This document shows, one piece after another, positions 14,560-24,229 of a DNA stretch of 64,000 nt. The position numbers and the translations under genes are program-made. Numbering within the stretch: the first letter of the stretch is position 1; each line of letters opens with the position of its first letter. The notes under the pieces are model-generated. The model ran no database searches. It had not been told where the DNA came from and saw only the letters and a program-made list of their open reading frames with translations. The DNA is from Mesorhizobium onobrychidis (GTDB lineage: Bacteria > Pseudomonadota > Alphaproteobacteria > Rhizobiales > Rhizobiaceae): contig NZ_CP062229.1 in NCBI RefSeq assembly GCF_024707545.1, forward strand, positions 3,949,501 through 4,013,500. Reading direction: 5' to 3'.

Positions 14560-15810
14560 CTACCGCCGCCGGCGGCAGCGCCAGTTCCAGTCGCGCTCGG
14601 GACCGACGTCGATGTGAACGGATTCGGTATGGCAGTAGGTGCCGACGCCGCCGCGCCCGGGCATGCTGCGGATGTAGCTTGCCAGTTGCGCTTTCGAGAC
14701 GCCTGGAACCTGGATGTCGGCAGCGGCGCAATACATGTGCAGCGAATTCTTGGCGCCGTTGGCGCGGCGGTTGCGGGCCGGGTCACGATAGCCGGAGGTG
14801 ACGATCATCTTCTTGCCGTAGTGGCCCTCGATCGTCTTGAGCACGCGGACCAGCGAAGGCTTCAGGCAGGCAACGTCGACATTCTCGGTCTGCTTCAAAA
14901 GACCGTTGGGCGCCAGCCGGGCAAGCCCGGCAGCGGATGCCACCTGATAGGCGCCGCCTTCATCCTCGTTCAGATCGACGTCGCTGTCGTCGTCGAGACC
15001 GGATTTGCGCTTGATCTCGAAGAGTGCGGTCTTGCGTACGCCAGGCAGCGCGTCATCGGTGAAATGGCTGGTATCGCCGATCGAAGCCAGTTGCATCGGC
15101 TTTTCAGCTGATTTGGCCGAGGCCAAGGTGATGGTCGGCTTTGCCGCCGTCTTGGGCTGCGCCGCCGTCGGTTGCTCGCCCGACCTGTTGTTGGCCTGCG
15201 GGGCAGGGGCCGCCGAAGCGGGCGTGGCGCTGAACAAAGAGGCGAGGAACCCCTTCTTCTTCGGCGCATAGGCTTGCGGCTGCGGCTCTCCGGCGGTCAC
15301 ATAAACCGGATTGTTCATCGCCGGCGCGGCGGCCTCGGCTTTGGACTTCGGCGCGGCCGTGCCTGCATCGGCGGTTTCAGTCTTCTGCGCAGCAGCGTCG
15401 GCCTGTTCAACCGTCTGCGCGGACTGTTCCTGTGGCTGCGGCGTCTGGCCCGCAGTCGCGTCTGCGCGCGCAGGAGCCGTGACGGGGAAGCCGGCATCGG
15501 ACTTGGCGCCTCCCTGGGTTCCCGGCTTGGCCATTGGCACATAAGCGACCTGCTCGGGAAGGCTTGCGTCGCCCTCGGCGGTCATCGTCATCTGTGAAGT
15601 CGTGATCTGCGACGACGAATCAACGGCGACCTGTTGGGTACCAGAGGCCGTGCTGATATCCGTAGCAGAGGCGTTATAGCCGGGCATGCCGACCGACAGG
15701 GACGGGTCGCCGGCCGAGGTGCAGGACGCCAGGAGCACGGAGAAAAGCGCGGCCACAATGGCGCGGCTTTCTCCCTTCGCGAGGCGCGATCCTGCTGATT
15801 TCAAAACCAA
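14560..15810 (-). CDS. YcbK-like M15 peptidase-fold lipoprotein (DUF882)
   Basis: A 416-residue protein. The signal peptide ends in the lipobox LLASC (Cys30), so it is a lipoprotein. A long linker (about residues 50-230) rich in Ala, Pro, Gln and Lys would span the periplasm. The C-terminal domain (about residues 300-410) is of the peptidase M15/YcbK type: TSGYRDPARN, SLHMYCAAADI (zinc His and Asp) and ESVHIDVG (second His). Such domains act on peptidoglycan peptides or serve as activators of other hydrolases. The start is TTG 15810, with GAGGGGG upstream; no ATG in frame precedes the signal peptide. Confidence 0.8.
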   Translation of the reverse strand: MVLKSAGSRLAKGESRAIVAALFSVLLASCTSAGDPSLSVGMPGYNASATDISTASGTQQVAVDSSSQITTSQMTMTAEGDASLPEQVAYVPMAKPGTQGGAKSDAGFPVTAPARADATAGQTPQPQEQSAQTVEQADAAAQKTETADAGTAAPKSKAEAAAPAMNNPVYVTAGEPQPQAYAPKKKGFLASLFSATPASAAPAPQANNRSGEQPTAAQPKTAAKPTITLASAKSAEKPMQLASIGDTSHFTDDALPGVRKTALFEIKRKSGLDDDSDVDLNEDEGGAYQVASAAGLARLAPNGLLKQTENVDVACLKPSLVRVLKTIEGHYGKKMIVTSGYRDPARNRRANGAKNSLHMYCAAADIQVPGVSKAQLASYIRSMPGRGGVGTYCHTESVHIDVGPERDWNWRCRRRR

Positions 15811-16025
15811 ATTCCCCCTCGAGGTCCGGCCGGTAAATCATTGGCGCGGCGTCGGAACGTCTCGCCGAAATAAATCCTTGTCCCCGAACGGAAACGAGAC
15901 CTGTGTCAAATCCGCAAGCCCCAGAGTAATTCGACGGCTAGAGAGGAATCGAGGCTGCTTAAGGGTTGACGACACCATTTCGTCCTCTTTTGGCGGCGCG
16001 TCAACTCACCACACATTACAGAAGG

Positions 16026-17861
16026 TTACACACGCACCTTGACATAGGTGCCTGGCGCGTCGCCCAGGGTCTTCATGTGGTTGCCGGGTTTGCGGGCCGG
16101 CACGCGGGTGTTGTCCTTGGCCTCGATCCAGCGTTGCCAGTGCGGCCACCAGGAGCCGGGATGGTTTGTGGCCTTGGCGATCCACTGGTCGAAGTCGCCC
16201 GCCGGCATGCCGCCGGTCCAGTAGTGATACTTCTGCGCCGCCGGCGGATTGACGACACCGGCGATGTGGCCGGAGCCGGCCATGACGTAGTCGACCTCAC
16301 CGCCGAAATACTTCGAGCCGAGGAAAACCGAAAGCGCCGGCGCGATATGGTCTTCCTTCGAGGCGAGATTGTAGACCGGGATGGTAATATCCTTCAGCGA
16401 TACTACGCGGCCCGCCAGTTCCATCATGCCTTGCGAAAGTCTGTTCTCGAGATAGCAATTGCGCAGGTAGAAGGAATGGTTGGCCGCGGCCATGCGGGTC
16501 GAATCGGCGTTCCAGTAGAGCAGGTCGAAGGGCAGGGGATCCTTGCCGCGCATGTAGTTGTTGACGACATAGGGCCAGATCAGGTCGCCCGAGCGCAGCA
16601 TGTTGAAGGCGGTCGCCATCTTGGTGCCGTCGAGATAGCCTTTCTCATTCATTGCCTTTTCGACGGCCGCGACCTGCTCCTCGTCGACGAACACTTTCAG
16701 GTCGCCGGCATAGGTGAAATCGACCTGCGTGGTGAAGAAGGTGGCCGATTTGATGCGGTGGTCGCCTTCCTGCGCCATCAGCGCCAGGGCCGCCGCCAGA
16801 AGCGTGCCGCCGACGCAATAGCCGACGGCGTTGACGTCCTTTTCACCGGTGGCCTTTTCGATCGTGTCCAGGCCGTATTGCAGGCCCTCTCTGATATAAG
16901 CCTCCCAGCTCTTGGTGCCGTGGCGCTCGTCCGGGTTGATCCAGGAGATGACGAAGACGGTATGGCCCTGCTCGACCGCCCAGCGGATGAAGGATTTTTG
17001 CGGGTTGAGATCGAGAATGTAAAATTTGTTGATCCAGGGCGGGCAGATCAGCAGCGGCCGCTTGAGTACGGTCTCGGTCGCCGGATCGTATTGCAGGATC
17101 TCGGCGACATCGCTGCGGCCCACCACCTTGCCGGGTGTCGTGGCCAGGTTCTTGCCGATCTCGAAGGACGAGTAATCTGCCTGCCTCAGTTTCAGGTCGC
17201 CCTTGCCGGCGGCGATGTCCTCGGCCAGCATCTTCATGCCGCGCACCAGGTTTTCGCCGTTCGAGGCGATGGTCTCGCGAAACAGTTCCGGGTTGGTCAG
17301 GATGAAATTCGACGGCGAGATGGCGTTGGATACCTGTTTGACGTAGAAGCTGGCCTTGTGGCGGGTGTGCTCGTCCAGGCCATCGGCGTGCTCGACCAGC
17401 TCGGTCGCCCAGCGCGAGGTGACAAGATAGGCCTGCTTGAGGAAATCGAAGAAAGCGTTGCGGCCCCATTCCGGGTCCTGGAAGCGCTTGTCGCCGAGCT
17501 CTGGCTTGACCGCGTCGTCGGCGTCTTCGCCGCCGGCGCTGAGGCGCTGGATCGAGTTGGCCCAGACGGTCATGTAGCCGGAGAACAGCCGCGTCTGCGC
17601 CTCCAGCGCGCGCTGCGGATCGGAAAGCCAGTATTCGCTGAGCTTGGAGAAGGTTTTCACCATATCGACGACCGGCTCGGCGACATGATCGCGCACCTCG
17701 CCTTTTTCCCGCGGCTCGGCCCATGCGGAGGCCGCCTTGCCGGCCTGCTCGATCATGCGCGCCATGTTCAAGGCGAAGCGTTCCGGGTCCTTCACCAGAT
17801 ATTGCTCGACGGTGGAAGGCCGCTCATCTTCCGTTTTTCCCGAATCGGGTGTTTTGGACAT
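16026..17861 (-). CDS. phaC: Class I poly(3-hydroxybutyrate) synthase
   Basis: A 611-residue enzyme polymerising (R)-3-hydroxybutyryl-CoA into PHB at granule surfaces. The N-terminal PhaC_N region is followed by an alpha/beta hydrolase core. The lipase-like box GYCVGG has the catalytic Cys349 in place of serine; the catalytic Asp is in KEDHIAP and the His in GSGHIAGVVNPP. Length fits class I, which needs no PhaE or PhaR partner. ATG 17861 follows GGGAGGA; an upstream extension in the same frame lacks support. It is divergent from the small lipoprotein gene at 17958. phaA/phaB are not in the window. Confidence 0.95.
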   Translation of the reverse strand: MSKTPDSGKTEDERPSTVEQYLVKDPERFALNMARMIEQAGKAASAWAEPREKGEVRDHVAEPVVDMVKTFSKLSEYWLSDPQRALEAQTRLFSGYMTVWANSIQRLSAGGEDADDAVKPELGDKRFQDPEWGRNAFFDFLKQAYLVTSRWATELVEHADGLDEHTRHKASFYVKQVSNAISPSNFILTNPELFRETIASNGENLVRGMKMLAEDIAAGKGDLKLRQADYSSFEIGKNLATTPGKVVGRSDVAEILQYDPATETVLKRPLLICPPWINKFYILDLNPQKSFIRWAVEQGHTVFVISWINPDERHGTKSWEAYIREGLQYGLDTIEKATGEKDVNAVGYCVGGTLLAAALALMAQEGDHRIKSATFFTTQVDFTYAGDLKVFVDEEQVAAVEKAMNEKGYLDGTKMATAFNMLRSGDLIWPYVVNNYMRGKDPLPFDLLYWNADSTRMAAANHSFYLRNCYLENRLSQGMMELAGRVVSLKDITIPVYNLASKEDHIAPALSVFLGSKYFGGEVDYVMAGSGHIAGVVNPPAAQKYHYWTGGMPAGDFDQWIAKATNHPGSWWPHWQRWIEAKDNTRVPARKPGNHMKTLGDAPGTYVKVRV

Positions 17862-17957
17862 GGTTGGCGGGTTCCTCCCGAAGCGTTTTCTTGACATATT
17901 ACCATGGGATGTCCGACAGGGTCCAACGTGCTCTACCTCGGCTGCCAAGGAAACAAT

Positions 17958-18365
17958 ATGACGATTAATATTGGCGACGCTGTTTTTTCTACCACTGGTT
18001 TTTCCGGCACTGGTCGTTTTTGCCGCATGGGCGCGACGGTCGTCCTGCTGGCGATCGCCGGCTGTTCGAGCACCAACGTCGAGGGTACCACGCCGGTCGC
18101 GGCTAGCGACGGGCCAAAGAACACCGGCACCTATCCGAACCTGAATATCCCGCCACAGGCGGCGGCGGAACAGTTCACCGAGGCGGAAAGGAACGCCAAG
18201 CTCGCCCAGTTGAAAGCCGACGAGCAGGCGCAGGGCTCAAAAGGCGGCGCGGTCAAGGCCACGAACCAGGCGGCGCTGAACACACTGGCAAGGAAGCACG
18301 GCACCGACGCGCTGAAGCAGATCGAAACCAAATGCGATCCCGCCCTCGACCCTACCTGCAAATAG
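17958..18365 (+). CDS. Small lipoprotein
   Basis: A protein of 135 residues from ATG 17958 (AAGGAAA upstream). An inner ATG at 18028 gives a more typical signal peptide, MGATVVLLAIAGCSS, whose lipobox LAIAGC lipidates the Cys. The mature part is helical and charged (AEQFTEAERNAKLAQLKADE) and ends with a small Cys pair (KCDPALDPTCK). The layout is common to rhizobial outer-membrane or periplasmic lipoproteins of unknown role. Divergent from phaC; alaC follows 62 bp downstream. Confidence 0.7.
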   Translation: MTINIGDAVFSTTGFSGTGRFCRMGATVVLLAIAGCSSTNVEGTTPVAASDGPKNTGTYPNLNIPPQAAAEQFTEAERNAKLAQLKADEQAQGSKGGAVKATNQAALNTLARKHGTDALKQIETKCDPALDPTCK

Positions 18366-18427
18366 GGTTATATCGCGCGACCGACAAGCACCTTTGCCGA
18401 AAACCACTTTGACCGTCTGGAATTGAC

Positions 18428-19645
18428 ATGGAAGAATTTCACAAGGTCCGCCGGCTTCCGCCCTACGTCTTCGAGCAGGTCAACCGGCTGAAGGCCAGTG
18501 CCCGTTCGCGCGGCGCCGACATCATCGACCTTGGCATGGGCAATCCGGACCTGCCGACGCCAAAGGCGATCGTCGACAAATTGTGCGAGGTCGTGCGCGA
18601 TCCGCGCACGCACCGCTATTCGTCGTCGCGCGGCATTCCGGGCCTGCGCCGCGCCCAGGCCAATTATTATGCCCGCCGTTTCGGGGTGAAACTCGACCCG
18701 GACACGCAAGTGGTGGCGACGCTGGGCTCGAAGGAAGGCTTTGCCAATATGGCGCAGGCGATCACCGCGCCCGGCGACGTGATCCTGTGCCCCAACCCGA
18801 CCTATCCGATCCACGCTTTCGGCTTCATCATGTCGGGCGGCGTCATCCGCTCGTTGCAGGTGGAGCCGGACGACGGCTTCATTCCGGCGCTGGAGCGCGG
18901 CATCCGCCATTCGATCCCGAAGCCGCTGGCGCTGATCCTCAATTACCCGTCGAACCCGACGGCGCAGGTCGCCTCGCTCGATTTCTACAAGGAGGTGGTG
19001 GCCTTCGCCAAGAAGAACGACATCATCATCCTGTCGGACCTTGCCTATTCGGAAATCTATTTCGACGGCAATCCGCCGCCTTCGGTGCTGCAGGTGCCGG
19101 GCGCGATCGAGGTGGCGGTCGAGTTCACCTCGATGTCGAAGACCTTTTCCATGCCCGGCTGGCGCATGGGTTTTGCCGTCGGCAACGAGCGGCTGATCTC
19201 GGCGCTGACGCGGGTGAAATCCTATCTAGACTACGGCGCCTTCACGCCGATCCAGGTGGCGGCCGCGCACGCGCTCAACGGCGACGGCGCCGATATCGCT
19301 GAAGTGCGCGACATCTACCACAAGCGCCGCGACGTCATGGTCGATGCCTTCAGCCGCGCCGGCTGGACTGTTCCGGCGCCGGCGGCGTCGATGTTCGCCT
19401 GGGCGCCGATCCCGGAGCCGTTCAAGCATCTCGGTTCGCTCGAATTCTCCAAGCTTCTGATCGAGCATGCCGACGTGGCGGTGGCGCCGGGCGTCGGCTT
19501 CGGTGAGCATGGCGACGACCATGTGCGCATCGCGCTGGTCGAGAACGAGCACCGGATCCGGCAGGCGGCGCGCAACATCAAGCGCTTCCTGGCGTCCAGC
19601 GCCAAACAGCCCAACAATGTGGTGCCGCTCGCCGCGCATCGTTGA
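18428..19645 (+). CDS. alaC: AlaC-type alanine/aspartate aminotransferase
   Basis: A 405-residue PLP-dependent class I aminotransferase. The start RRLPPYVFEQVNRLK and GADIIDLGMGNPDLPTPKAI closely follow E. coli AlaC (YfdZ), which makes alanine from pyruvate. Motifs: YPSNPTAQV (residues ~173-181), SDLAYSEIYFDG with the pyridine-binding Asp204, and SMSKTFSMPGW with the PLP lysine K238. It lies 47 bp before hom, same direction, so it may share a transcript with threonine/methionine synthesis. A role in diaminopimelate or other amino-acid transamination cannot be ruled out. Confidence 0.85.
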   Translation: MEEFHKVRRLPPYVFEQVNRLKASARSRGADIIDLGMGNPDLPTPKAIVDKLCEVVRDPRTHRYSSSRGIPGLRRAQANYYARRFGVKLDPDTQVVATLGSKEGFANMAQAITAPGDVILCPNPTYPIHAFGFIMSGGVIRSLQVEPDDGFIPALERGIRHSIPKPLALILNYPSNPTAQVASLDFYKEVVAFAKKNDIIILSDLAYSEIYFDGNPPPSVLQVPGAIEVAVEFTSMSKTFSMPGWRMGFAVGNERLISALTRVKSYLDYGAFTPIQVAAAHALNGDGADIAEVRDIYHKRRDVMVDAFSRAGWTVPAPAASMFAWAPIPEPFKHLGSLEFSKLLIEHADVAVAPGVGFGEHGDDHVRIALVENEHRIRQAARNIKRFLASSAKQPNNVVPLAAHR

Positions 19646-19692
19646 GTGGCCACAGATCACATCGACCAAATCCTTGAGGGGCGTCGCCGGAC

Positions 19693-21006
19693 ATGGCTGA
19701 AGCGTTGCGTGTTGGAATCGCCGGTCTCGGCACCGTCGGCGCGTCGGTGGCCCGCGTGCTGCGCGACAAGGCGGCGGAACTGACGCGGCAATGCGGCCGC
19801 GAGATCGTCGTGTCAGCCGTTTCGGCCCGCGATCGCAAACGCGACCGCGGCGTCGATCTCGGCGCGGCCAAGTGGTTCGACGATCCGGTAGGAATGGCCC
19901 AGACCGCCGAGATCGACGTTTTCGTCGAGCTGATCGGCGGCGACGAGGGGCCGTCGCGATCATCCGTGAAAGCAGCGCTTGAAACCGGCCGCCACGTCGT
20001 CACCGCCAACAAGGCGCTGCTCGCCAAGCACGGCGTGGCGCTGGCCGAGATCGCTGAGAGGAAGGGCGTGCTGCTCAATTACGAGGCGGCGGTGGCGGGC
20101 GGTATTCCGGTCATCAAGACGATGCGCGAGGCGATGGCCGGCAATTCGGTGACCCGTGTCTTCGGCATCCTCAACGGAACCTGCAACTATATCCTGACCC
20201 GCATGGAAGCCGAGGGCCTGTCGTTCGACGCCTGCCTGAAGGACGCGCAGCGGCTGGGCTATGCCGAGGCCGACCCGACGTTCGACATCGAAGGGCACGA
20301 CACCGCACACAAGCTGTCGATCCTGACCAGCCTTGCCTTCGGCACGAGGATTGCCGCCAACGACATTTACATGGAAGGGATTTCCAACATCAGCCAGGCC
20401 GACATCCGCGCAGCCGGCGATCTTGGCTACCGGATAAAGCTGCTCGGCGTCGCCCAACGCACGGAAAGCGGGATCGAACAGCGCGTGCACCCGACCATGG
20501 TGCCGACGGCTTCGGTTATCGCGCAGGTGCACGGCGTCACCAATGCGGTGGCCATCGAAACCGATATCCTTGGCGAGCTTTTGCTCTCCGGTCCGGGTGC
20601 CGGCGGCAACGCCACCGCATCGGCGGTGGTCGGCGACATTGCCGACATCGCCAAGAGCCGGCCCGGTTTCCAGCACGGTCCGGTCTTCGGCCTGCCGGCG
20701 AAGGAATTGCGGCCGTACAAGAAGGCGCAGATGCGCAGCCATGCCGGCGGCTATTTCATCCGGCTGACCGTGCATGACCGCATCGGCGTCTTTGCCGCCA
20801 TCGCCAAGCGCATGGCCGACAACGAAATTTCGCTGGAATCGATCGTGCAGCACGCCGCCGGGCCGGATACCGCCTTGCAGAAGACGGTGATCCTCGTCAC
20901 CCACGAGACGACAGAAGCGGCGGTCCGCAAGGCGGTCGACGGCATCACTAAGGACGATCATCTGACCGACAAGCCGCAGGTCATCCGCATCGAGCGGGCA
21001 GAGTAG
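19693..21006 (+). CDS. hom: Homoserine dehydrogenase
   Basis: A 437-residue NAD(P)-dependent enzyme reducing aspartate semialdehyde to homoserine for threonine and methionine synthesis. Rossmann loop GLGTVG at 11-16; TANKALLAKHG (Lys107) and EADPTFDIEGHDTAHKL carry substrate and catalytic residues. The C-terminal ~80 residues (YFIRLTVHDRIGVFAAIAKR onward) are an ACT domain, as in feedback-regulated monofunctional enzymes. No aspartokinase domain is fused. It follows alaC and precedes glpX in the same direction. Confidence 0.95.
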   Translation: MAEALRVGIAGLGTVGASVARVLRDKAAELTRQCGREIVVSAVSARDRKRDRGVDLGAAKWFDDPVGMAQTAEIDVFVELIGGDEGPSRSSVKAALETGRHVVTANKALLAKHGVALAEIAERKGVLLNYEAAVAGGIPVIKTMREAMAGNSVTRVFGILNGTCNYILTRMEAEGLSFDACLKDAQRLGYAEADPTFDIEGHDTAHKLSILTSLAFGTRIAANDIYMEGISNISQADIRAAGDLGYRIKLLGVAQRTESGIEQRVHPTMVPTASVIAQVHGVTNAVAIETDILGELLLSGPGAGGNATASAVVGDIADIAKSRPGFQHGPVFGLPAKELRPYKKAQMRSHAGGYFIRLTVHDRIGVFAAIAKRMADNEISLESIVQHAAGPDTALQKTVILVTHETTEAAVRKAVDGITKDDHLTDKPQVIRIERAE

Positions 21007-21129
21007 GGATTTCTCTTCTTTCTCCTTCAATCGATTGAAGACCCACTGAGGTCTTGCTGTTGTCATGGAGCTTTGACACAACCAGCGCGCCTCTGGCGGG
21101 AGGCATGTGCCAACGGGGATTGTCCACCT

Positions 21130-22113
21130 ATGAACGTTGCCCAGAACATCGTCGCCGGCCTCGACCGGATACTCACCATGGAACTGGTGCGTGTCACCGA
21201 ACGCGCTGCGGTTGCGGCGGCAAGGTTGCGCGGACGCGGCGACGAAAAGGCCGCCGACCAGGTTGCGGTCGACGCCATGCGCGAGGAGCTCAACCGCCTC
21301 GCCATCAACGGCACGGTGGTGATCGGCGAGGGCGAGCGCGACGAGGCGCCGATGCTCTATATCGGCGAAGAGGTCGGTTCCGGCAAAGGCCCGGCGGTCG
21401 ACATCGCGCTCGACCCGCTCGAAGGCACGACGATCTGCGCCAAGAACCTGCCTAATGCGCTGGCCGTCATCGCCATTGCGGAAAAGGGCAGTCTCCTGTT
21501 TGCGCCCGACGTCTATATGGACAAGATCGCCATCGGCCCGGGCTATGCGGACGGCGTCATCGACATCGATGCCTCGCCGGCCGAAAACATCGCCAACCTG
21601 GCCAGGGCCAAGGGCGTGCCGGTGTCGGAGATCACCGCCTGCATCCTCGACCGGCCGCGCCATGGCGCGCTGATCGAGGCGGTGCGCGCCACGGGCGCTG
21701 CGATCCGGCTGATCGGCGATGGTGACGTCGCCGGCGTTATCCACACCACCGATCCGGACGAAACCGGCATCGACATCTATCTCGGCACCGGCGGCGCCCC
21801 GGAGGGTGTGCTGGCGGCGGCAGCGTTGCGCTGCACCGGCGGCCAGATGCAGGGAAGGCTGATCCTCGACACGCCGCAAAAGCTGGCGCGCGCGGCGAAG
21901 ATGGGCATTTTGGATCCGAGGCGGGTCTACCGCGCGCAAGACATGGCGCGCGGCGACGTGCTGTTCGCGGCAACCGGCGTGACCGACGGCAACATGCTGG
22001 CCGGCGTCAAGTTCGGCCGCAATTCCATCACCACGCATACGATCGTGCTGCGCTCGTCGTCGCGCACCGTGCGCGAGATCAAGGCAAGGCACCAGGATCT
22101 GGAAAAGTTTTGA
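21130..22113 (+). CDS. glpX: Class II fructose-1,6-bisphosphatase
   Basis: A 327-residue GlpX-type phosphatase converting fructose-1,6-bisphosphate to fructose-6-phosphate in gluconeogenesis. Metal-binding motifs are in VIGEGERDEAPMLYIGE (64-80) and DPLEGTT (95-101); GTGGAPEGVLAAAALRC and GVTDGNMLAGV are also typical. ATG 21130 is chosen as the family start (MNVAQNIVAGLDRILTMEL); the ribosome binding site is weak. Placement after hom is common in related rhizobia. Rhizobia growing on dicarboxylates depend on gluconeogenesis, which fits its presence in the core. Confidence 0.95.
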   Translation: MNVAQNIVAGLDRILTMELVRVTERAAVAAARLRGRGDEKAADQVAVDAMREELNRLAINGTVVIGEGERDEAPMLYIGEEVGSGKGPAVDIALDPLEGTTICAKNLPNALAVIAIAEKGSLLFAPDVYMDKIAIGPGYADGVIDIDASPAENIANLARAKGVPVSEITACILDRPRHGALIEAVRATGAAIRLIGDGDVAGVIHTTDPDETGIDIYLGTGGAPEGVLAAAALRCTGGQMQGRLILDTPQKLARAAKMGILDPRRVYRAQDMARGDVLFAATGVTDGNMLAGVKFGRNSITTHTIVLRSSSRTVREIKARHQDLEKF

Positions 22114-22174
22114 TTCCCGACTCGGCTAGCCGTCGCATATTGTGAGAAATGACAATCCGCAGACGGCGCGTCGC

Positions 22175-23959
22175 ATGACGGGCGAAAACCGTATCTTCCT
22201 CGACGTCAGGCAGTCGGCATCAGGTGTTTCCTGGGAACACCGGCTGACCGAGCGGCAGGACATGACCGCGCTTGCCATAGCGCAAGGCTATGGCGTGCCG
22301 GACATCGTTGCGCGCGTGCTTGCCGGGCGCGGCGTGACCGCCGAGCAGACCGAGCGGTTCCTTTATCCGACCATCCGCGATCTTTTGCCGGACCCGGCGT
22401 CGCTGACCGACATGGACAAGGCCGCCGCCCGCATCGCTGAAGCGATCGTGACCGGGGAAAGAGTGGCGATCTTCGGGGACTACGACGTCGACGGCGCCGC
22501 CTCGTCGGCGCTGCTCAAGCGGTTTCTCACGCATTTCTCCGTGCCAGCGGAGATCTACATACCGGACCGTATCTTCGAAGGGTACGGCCCCAATCCGGAA
22601 GCCATGCGCGAACTCGTCTCACGCGGCGCAACGCTGATCGTCACCGTCGATTGCGGCACCAACAGCGCCGTTTCCATCGACGCGGCGAACGCTGTCGGCG
22701 CCGATGTCGTGGTGCTCGATCATCACCAACTCGGCGGTCCGTTGCCGGCAGCGGAAGCGGTGGTCAATCCCAATCGCGAGGACGACCTTTCGGGGCAGGG
22801 CCATCTTTGTGCCGCCGGCGTCGTCTTCCTGGCTCTGGTGCAGACGGCGAAGGTCCTGCGCGGCCGGTTGCCGGATGCCGAACCGCCCGACCTGCTCGGC
22901 CTGCTCGATCTTGTGGCCCTGGCGACCGTCTGCGACGTGGTGCCGCTGACCGGCGTCAACCGCGCCTTCGTGGTCAAGGGACTGCAGATGGCGCGCCAGC
23001 AGAGGAACGAAGGGCTGGCGGCGTTGGCGCGGGTCTCGCGCATCGGCGAGCCGGTCAGCACCTTCCACCTGGCCTATCTGATCGGCCCGCGCATCAATGC
23101 CGGCGGGCGCATCGGCGACGCAGCGCTCGGCAGCCGCCTGCTCGCCACCGACGATCCCGTCGAGGCCCGCACCATCGCCGAGACGCTGGACCGGCTCAAT
23201 CAGGAGCGGCAGCAGATGGAACTGGAAATGCTGGCCGCGGCACGCGTGGAGGCCGATGCCGAGCTTGCCGGCGGCAATGGGCCGGCCATCGTCGTCACCG
23301 CCAGCTCCAATTGGCATCCGGGCATCGTCGGCCTGCTGGCCTCGCGGCTCAAGGACCATGCCCGCCGGCCCGCTTTCGCCATCGCCTTCAACGCCAACGG
23401 TGTCGGCACGGGGTCGGGCCGTTCGGTGTCGGGCTTCGACCTCGGCCGGCTGGTGCGCGCGGCGGCCATTGCCGGGCTGATCGTCAAAGGCGGCGGCCAT
23501 GGCATGGCGGCCGGCATCACAGTGGAGCGGGCGAAACTTGGCGCGCTCAGGGCCTTCTTCGAGGAACGAGCGGCGGCCGACGTGTTCCGGCTGCAAGGCG
23601 AGGAAAGCCTGGCGATCGACGGTGCGCTGGCCGCCGAGGGCGCGACGCTCGGCCTGCTCGATGCATTGGAGAAAGCCGGCCCGTTCGGCGCCGGGCATGT
23701 CGCACCGATCTTCGCGCTGCCGCGCCATCGCCTCGCCGATGCAAGGCCGGTCGGCACCAATCACGTCCGCGCCGAGTTGCAGTCGGAAAGCGGCGGCCGC
23801 ATCCAGGCGATCGCGTTTCGCGCCGTCGATACGGCACTCGGCGCATTCCTGTTCAAGAACAGGGGCAAGCCGGTGCACGTCGCGGGTTCGCTGTCGGGCA
23901 ATCACTGGAACGGCAACCGCACGGTGCAGTTCCGCATCGTCGATGCCGCGTTGGCTTGA
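22175..23959 (+). CDS. recJ: Single-stranded-DNA exonuclease RecJ
   Basis: A 594-residue DHH-family 5'-3' exonuclease used in recombination and repair. Motif I reads IFGDYDVDGAASSAL (Asp at ~102 and 104), motif III is DHHQLGG (182-188), and a DHHA1 region holds GGRIGDAALGSRLL and KGGGHGMAAGITV. The C-terminal OB-fold ends the protein. ATG 22175 (MTGENRIFLDV) is preferred; a GTG at 22142 in the same frame would add 11 residues. It follows glpX by about 60 bp. Confidence 0.93.
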   Translation: MTGENRIFLDVRQSASGVSWEHRLTERQDMTALAIAQGYGVPDIVARVLAGRGVTAEQTERFLYPTIRDLLPDPASLTDMDKAAARIAEAIVTGERVAIFGDYDVDGAASSALLKRFLTHFSVPAEIYIPDRIFEGYGPNPEAMRELVSRGATLIVTVDCGTNSAVSIDAANAVGADVVVLDHHQLGGPLPAAEAVVNPNREDDLSGQGHLCAAGVVFLALVQTAKVLRGRLPDAEPPDLLGLLDLVALATVCDVVPLTGVNRAFVVKGLQMARQQRNEGLAALARVSRIGEPVSTFHLAYLIGPRINAGGRIGDAALGSRLLATDDPVEARTIAETLDRLNQERQQMELEMLAAARVEADAELAGGNGPAIVVTASSNWHPGIVGLLASRLKDHARRPAFAIAFNANGVGTGSGRSVSGFDLGRLVRAAAIAGLIVKGGGHGMAAGITVERAKLGALRAFFEERAAADVFRLQGEESLAIDGALAAEGATLGLLDALEKAGPFGAGHVAPIFALPRHRLADARPVGTNHVRAELQSESGGRIQAIAFRAVDTALGAFLFKNRGKPVHVAGSLSGNHWNGNRTVQFRIVDAALA

Positions 23960-24061
23960 GCGTTGTGAGGCGGCTTAGGTCATTAGCACAGAAGTTTTGA
24001 TAGGTCGGACGTGCTTGCGTTGGGAATCGCAAACCTTAGAGGCTAGCCGAAACGCCCATCG

Positions 24062-24123
24062 CTTCGTCATCCCAGGGTCTCCGCGACGGAGCTTTGCCCC
24101 TGCTTCGCCCAGGGATGACGAAG
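24062..24123. repeat. Palindromic intergenic repeat
   Basis: CTTCGTCATCCC (24062-24073) and GGGATGACGAAG (24112-24123) form a perfect 12-bp inverted repeat. The loop holds a second partial pairing (CGACGGAGC, GCTTCGCCC). It lies in the recJ/patatin intergenic region, where two genes converge. The arrangement is that of dispersed rhizobial palindromes and it may also end both transcripts. Confidence 0.7.
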
Positions 24124-24229
24124 GTGGGAGGCTTCGGCCAATCTCCAATGTCGGCGATGGTCCACTCAAACGAACGGTGAAATCCTGGCTGCCAACAGCC
24201 TGCAACCTGCCAACACCTATATCGAGGAA

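Noticed and set aside
15966..17894. A 642-codon open frame opposite phaC
   Set aside because: It is antisense to a clearly conserved enzyme and arises from the high third-position GC; its composition (Arg/Val/Asp-rich, no motifs) is not protein-like.
19960..22092. A 710-codon open frame opposite hom and glpX
   Set aside because: Same explanation: it spans two genes on the other strand and shows no domain.
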